64,000 bases of DNA from Oegoconia quadripuncta (Eukaryota; Arthropoda; Insecta; Lepidoptera; Autostichidae). Numbering within the stretch: the stretch's first letter is position 1; every line of letters starts with the position of its first letter. The position numbers and the translations under genes were made by a program. Below the pieces are notes generated by a model. That model was not told where the DNA came from. It searched no databases and worked only from the letters and a program-made list of their open reading frames with translations. Shown here one piece after another: positions 55,101 to 61,100 of the stretch. The DNA lies in contig OX438755.1 of NCBI GenBank assembly GCA_949316235.1, positions 20,297,151 through 20,361,150 on the forward strand, given 5' to 3'.

Positions 55101-58100
55101 ACCGCTCATCCAGCATCCACCTCGTCGTCATCTACGAGAGGACTCGAAGGCTACGTCCACTGCAGCTCCAAGACCTTCAGGCCAGTGACCGTACGGGGAG
55201 ATTTGCCGAGGGGTGCAGGGGAATGAGCTGAATGTACAATAAACCCACTAAATCCAAATGAAATTGGTATTCTTTTCTTCTATACCTACCTGCTGGCGGC
55301 TAAACGGGCGCTAAACGTCCTAAGACAACCCCTAACCGCCGCACGAACATTTACATATGTCTTGCAAAATGTTATAAATTTTGAGATAAGTCAAAGTGAC
55401 TTGGTGTGCGTGCATAGATGAAGTGCCACTGAAATAAATCTAGAATCAAAAACATACGAGATCATAGGGATTATTGAATTCTTACCGCCGATATCAAATA
55501 CTTTTGACAAAATCGGTCATTACAAGGCCCATTGCTACAGACAGAATAAGTGGGTGTGTTATGATAACCTATGTAATCGAACTACATGAAGACGTAAAAA
55601 CATAATTGCACATTGTATATTATATGGACAAAAGTAATCACGCTTTTTGTTTTTTCTTTGTAACTTTTGATAAACGATGAGTAAATGATTATGTCTTATC
55701 CATGTTTCTTTACTTTATCGAAGCACATATACAAACCCATAAATATTTCTCTTATGACTGGCTTTACATTCTTAATACGAGCAAAATAGAACTCTATTCA
55801 TATTGCTATAAAAAAATTGTAGGCGTCAAAAGTTTGTTTTCTTGATTTCCTCATTAATTACTCATTCAATTTGATTTAGATTATATTTTCGTGAGGTACA
55901 TTGAAGGTACATTCGTTTGGTAAATAGTACATACCCATAGCTATTCTATTACATTCATTTTCAACATACACCCGCGATTCTGACCGTCAGGACCGCGGCT
56001 CACTTTATTATTATAATTGCTCCCGTTTCATTGAGGTACATTGACCTTCATTAAAGGTACATACTAGTACATTGTAGGTACTTTTCTGTCGTATATAACA
56101 TAATCATTTCTGAAACAATACACCCGCCATTCTGACCCGTACAAATCACCGACAAGGACGCACGGCGCGCTGCGGCGGCGATTCATCAAAGGAACCGTTT
56201 TCATAAAGGTTTAGGTACCAGAAAATTTCGGTACCGTTATTTCGTTTCGGTATCGTTTTTTATCGATATGGAAATATTCCAATAGCCGAATTTTACGGTA
56301 TGACGTCATACCGTTAACCTTTATTACCTTTACTTTTCGGTTATTCAGTCCCTGCATTGGACACGCTAGTTGACCGAACACGAGGAGGTAAATGGGGTTG
56401 AAGCTCATGTATGATATTGCTTGCAATGGTCTTGTTCAGCCTGTAGGTGTCGAAGAATTGCTTGTCAGAGAGGTAGGAGAACGCATCAAAAAGAGGACTC
56501 GTTCTAAGGTGTCTCCGGAGTTCCTGGCGTTGAAGATCATCATGGGCTTCTGCCAATTCTAACTCACCCAGAAAGAGTCCTAGACGTGCCATTTCCTACA
56601 ACTTAAGAAAATATACACTTTTCACTCAGATTTTCACTTTTCATGCAAATAATTATATTGGATCACGTTATTATACCTTCTGTGGAAGTAATAAACACTA
56701 AATTTCGAGTTTTTCGCCTTGTTATTAACAAACTTCGTATGAAATTCGATCGGCCAAAATTTCGCGGTTCGAGATGTCAATGTCAAAATTTTTAGGTTAG
56801 AAGATAAACTGCAAACCGAGTTCAACCTCAAAAAATTTGCAGTTTATGTCACGTGACCGTAGTTGAACGTCAAAACTTTGCGGTTGAACCTTAAACGCTT
56901 CTTACGTGGTACGCCTGCAGAGCCCGACGGATTTTTTGAGATATAAGCCTGGTACCCACGGACATAGAAAGTAGTACAGAGCACAACGTCAAACAATGCG
57001 GTCGGTTCAGCAGTAATAGTGAAAAGTTAGTGTATGTGATGTGAACAACTGTGAACGAAGAACACGAAATTATACGAAGCATTTTCAACAATCTCCAGAG
57101 TTTTTGTGTTGTGATTTCCCTACGCTCACTCCCCGTGTGATCCTCCCTCGGCACGGCTAAAACCTTACCAGAGCGACCCCAGTGTGGCGCTCTATGTAAT
57201 ATCGTCTACAAATTGGTCCTTCGAGCCGGATAGGTAATAGTCGTGCGTGAGGTCGAGTGAGCGTAGATGAGAAGATAATGTCGCGTCGAGTTGAAGATTG
57301 TGAGAAAAGGACAATGGGGCTGCGAGAAGAGTGTGCCCGCGACGGTGGCGCCGCCGGTGCGCGTGAAGATCGGCTCACCGTCGACGGATTTAGTGCCCCG
57401 TTTCCTCCGTGTGTTGGAAGCTTCAAGAGCGATTCGTGTTCGACGTCGGACTGTGTACTAGAAGATCGACGGGTCTTCCAGTGTGGAGCGTGTAGTACGC
57501 AGTCTGAACCCGCCTTCGTCGAAGTGTCGACGATGACAAGAAGGCAACGGTTGGAGTTAGTGGCGCGTCAGAAAGAAGCCGAGTATGAAGCCATGGTGAA
57601 ATGGGCTCGTGTACAAGAGGCAGCGATAGAGAGAAAGCTAGCCGAGAAAAAGGCTGCCATCATAGCCAAGTTTATGGCCTCCGAGAATGAAGAGGCAGAA
57701 GTGTGTTCGCAGTTGGAAGACAGGGCCTTGTGTCGTCGTGTGGAGGAGCGCCTTACAACCGCCCCCCCAAGCCCCTCTTCCCCTCGTTCGTCTGCTGCGA
57801 CAAACACCAAAATGTTACCTACACAGACGTCGTGTAGTGTTATGGTTACCGCCTCGTCGCCGTTACAGTTTGCGGTGAAACCACCTCGTGAATCGGACAT
57901 TCGTGACAATGACTTTGTTTGTGTGGTGTGCAACGACAATCACGATTTGCCCTCATGTGTTGAGTTCGAAGCGTTTGATGTGGACTCTCGTTGGGACTTT
58001 GTTGAAGAAAATAGACTGTGCTACAAGTGTTTCCAGCAAGGACACTCGTCGGAATTTTGTTGTGCGCGTAATTGTGAAACTTGTAGCGCCCCACATCACG

Positions 58101-61100
58101 TGTTACTACACTACATCGATTTAGAACCAACAGTGGACTCGAACATTTTTGAATATAATGAGTGTAGTGACCTTGCTCCTTTAGTAAAGGATGCCCCGGA
58201 AGTGAAAGTGACTTTGCAAGAGCGGTGCGATGTAGACGATGATTCATCCGGGATTCTCCCATGTCTACCAAATGTTAACGGGACTTTGTTATGTCACAGT
58301 AATAACAGTGAACTAAAATTGATAGTGAATAGTGCGCGTTCACCCCGAACATTGGACTTCAGTGACACGTTATTGGACTGCAGTCTCTTGAATCATAGTG
58401 AGAGGATTGATTCGAAACCCGCACTGTTCCCGTGTCAGGATAATCCACAGCTCGAAGTTGACCGGGAAATACGAGAGGGTAAGTCCAGCCTACCTATCGC
58501 TTCTCTCACTGAATCAGATTGTTGTGCCCAGGGTCCTATTGTAGATAGTTCTTTTGTATGTGTCCGTGTTCCCAATTGTATTGGCCCTTCTGTTGTGTGT
58601 GAGCCGACTATTGTCAATGTTGTGTCCGAGCTGGCCGATCAGAATGTTGGCCTGTGTAACCGCCGTATAGAGAGCGGTCAGGAGGTTAGCCAGCTTAGGA
58701 GACGGAACACATCTGTGCCGTGTGTTAATCGAGCTCACAATTTTGTTAACTCCTTGTTGTCAGGCTCGGAATTCAACCCGCTCACTCGAGAGTGGGAGAC
58801 AACCTTTGCTCCCACGTCGCGACTTGAGCCCTGCCCGTTAATGCCGTCTGTAATTAAAATTAGTTTTGATCGCGATAAGATGTTAGATTTATGGTTTTCT
58901 AATTCGTCGACAGACGTCTCCTTGTGTACTTTGCTGCCTTATTTTGTGTCGGGTGAGTTCGACGTTCTCACCGGCAGCCTAGATTGTGTATTTTATAATA
59001 GCGCTAAGCGCGTGAGCACCCATGTGTGGGGGCGGTTATAAAACTGTTTCTTGCTGCGTATGTCTGAGCCCGCTGTACCTGCGTACCTACAGCTAGGACG
59101 TAAGGACATGCGGCTCGTGTAAATAATTGTATAATTTGAATTAGTTGTTGAGATAATTCTCCTTGTTGTTTTGCCACTATTATTTTTGTTATGCAAAGTC
59201 TGTGACCTTTGCTAATGTGGCCCTGTTGTATTGTTTCGTTCCCTTGTAGGAACAGTAACTAGAACGGTAAGTGAGTACCCCTGTGTTGCAATTCGGTACC
59301 ACTACGTTTTGAGCCCAGACTGCTTTGTTTACCTACATAGGTTAATGTGTAGGCCATGTAAAATATGTCAATTTGAGACTTTCGACGTCTCCCTGTGTTT
59401 GCCGCCCGTAGGAGTGTTTTGGGCAAAGTTTGCCCAGCGGCCTTGTTTCCCTGTGTTTGCCGCCCGTAGGAGTGTTTTGGGCAAAGTTCGCCCAGCGGCC
59501 TTGTTTCCTTGTGTCATGTCGCCCGTAGGAGTGTGTTGGGTATGGCTAGTGCCTACCCAAGCGACTTTGTATCAAACTGTGTTTGCCGCCCGTAGAAGTG
59601 TTTTGGGAAAAGTTTTCCCAAGCGGCCTTGTTTCCGTGTGTCATGTTGCCCGTAGGTGTGAGTTGGGCAAAGTTGATGTTCTTTGCCCAAGCAACCCGTG
59701 TCCATATGTTACGTCGCCCGTAGGAGTGTTTTGGTTGAGGCTAGGCCTATCCAAGCGACCTTGTAACAAATTGTATTGCTGACTAGAGTAACAATGTTTT
59801 GTAGATCGTCTGTGTATACAGATTTGAGTATTGTCTGCCCAAGCGGCCCCGTGGTGAATGTTCTACCGTTCGTGGAAGTTTGCCTGCCCAACGGCGTCGT
59901 GTTTATTTTGTCGTGTTGTCGGACACCAGTGGAAGTGTTTTGGATGTGTGCAGTGCTGCCCGTCCAATGGCCCTGTAGATTATGTTTTGTCGCCATGTAT
60001 GCTTTCCCGGTTTAAGTAAAGTTGTTTTTGCCCATCAAGCGGCCTCGTGATTATTTTTTGTTAATGTTTTGCCTGTAGCATACATTACTTTGTGGAGACC
60101 CACATATCAGGGGCGGTTTGTCAACCCCCTCAGTTATTTGGTCTCATCAGACTTGTGAGTTAGCCGTAACTCTTGTAAATATATGAATGTAGTAGGAATA
60201 AGTAGATTTGTAAGCTCATGTTGTATATATAGTGTGTAGATATGTAGTTAATTATTGTACATTTGTCAGAGGTGTCGATGGAAACCTCCTCGTTTGTGTT
60301 GCTGCCTGGAGAAGTGTGTTGGGCAAAGCTGATGAGCTCTGCCCAAGCAGCCTAGTTTCGCCGAGTCGAACGGCCTCGTTTGTCGTATGTTTGTACTAGG
60401 GGGTGGCGCAGAATGCGCATCCCAATTTTAGTGTTTGTCGAAGTGTTTATTTTGAACAAAGTGAGAGTAGCGATTGGCGCTGGCAATCCTCTGCCGGTGA
60501 CTCAGTTGACAGAGCTGCAGGAATATACTGCCTCTGGGAAAGAAGTATTGTGGTTTTGCATCTGTCCTCTACCTCTGATCCACAGCCTGTAGTCACTGCC
60601 AGCACCATCGCTTATTAAGCTCGCGGCTATACATTGCCCAGCGATGCTACACGTGCGCCCTGTCTGCGCGCCTTGAACACGCGCCCTGAATACTTACGCG
60701 CTCTGTATGCGCGCCTGTCTGCGCGCCTTGTCTGTGCGCCCTGATAGCGCGTCTGTCTGCGCGCGCTGAATACGCGCCCTGTGCGCCCTGAATGCGCCTC
60801 CCGTATGCGCGCTTTGTCTGCGCGCCCCGTGTGCCCTGATTGCGCGCCCTACATCGCCTGAGCGCCTGTCTGCGCGCCCCGTATGTGCCCTACCTGTGCA
60901 CTTCTTCCTGTGTGCTCAGCTACGGCCGCCTAACCGTGGTGGATGTACTTCGTGCCACCGCGCCCGTCTACGTGCCGCCATTGCACCCTAAATGGGATGG
61001 CCTTGTGCGCTACAGTGCGCAACGAGACTGTCTCAATATTAACACGACAGTCTCAGAACATGACGTGCTCTGAAATGGAATACCCCTGTACTAATTATGC

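Larger units (their letters stand above)
51928..56354. mobile_element. 4.4-kb element with 8-bp target duplication (hAT-like ends) inside transposase exon 1
   Basis: The ends are CAGGGACTGAAT on both sides, and CATTGGAC is duplicated at 51920-51927 and 56355-56362. The 8-bp duplication and CAGGG end fit hAT or related superfamilies. Subterminal parts are rich in CGGTA/TACCG motifs and one GC-rich stretch (52045-52140). No hAT transposase was found; the interior is a long inverted repeat with a foreign centre. Confidence 0.75.
43702..56917. mobile_element. PIF/Harbinger transposon inserted in the BEL 5' LTR
   Basis: The TIRs begin CAGGCGTACCACGTAAGAA at both ends and match over about 36 bases with two differences. 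The flanking triplets are CTG (43699-43701) and CAG (56918-56920); the 3' LTR shows the unoccupied site as CAG. Two genes run towards each other: a Myb/SANT-like gene (plus) and the transposase (minus). A 4.4-kb element at 51928-56354 is nested inside; without it the element is about 8.8 kb. Confidence 0.88.

Noticed and set aside
56891..57154. 87-residue minus frame, repeated at 61741-62043
   Set aside because: Both lie in the LTRs; the match is due to LTR identity, not a gene.
57687..58271. Several overlapping frames on both strands within gag
   Set aside because: They are shadows of the gag frame, which has the zinc-knuckle motif and the longest continuous coding pattern.
59231..59782. 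183-residue open frame with repeating [14 protein letters not shown] peptides
   Set aside because: The peptide repeats arise from the nucleotide hairpin units; base changes follow RNA pairing and the repeats fall in different frames, so a protein is unlikely.
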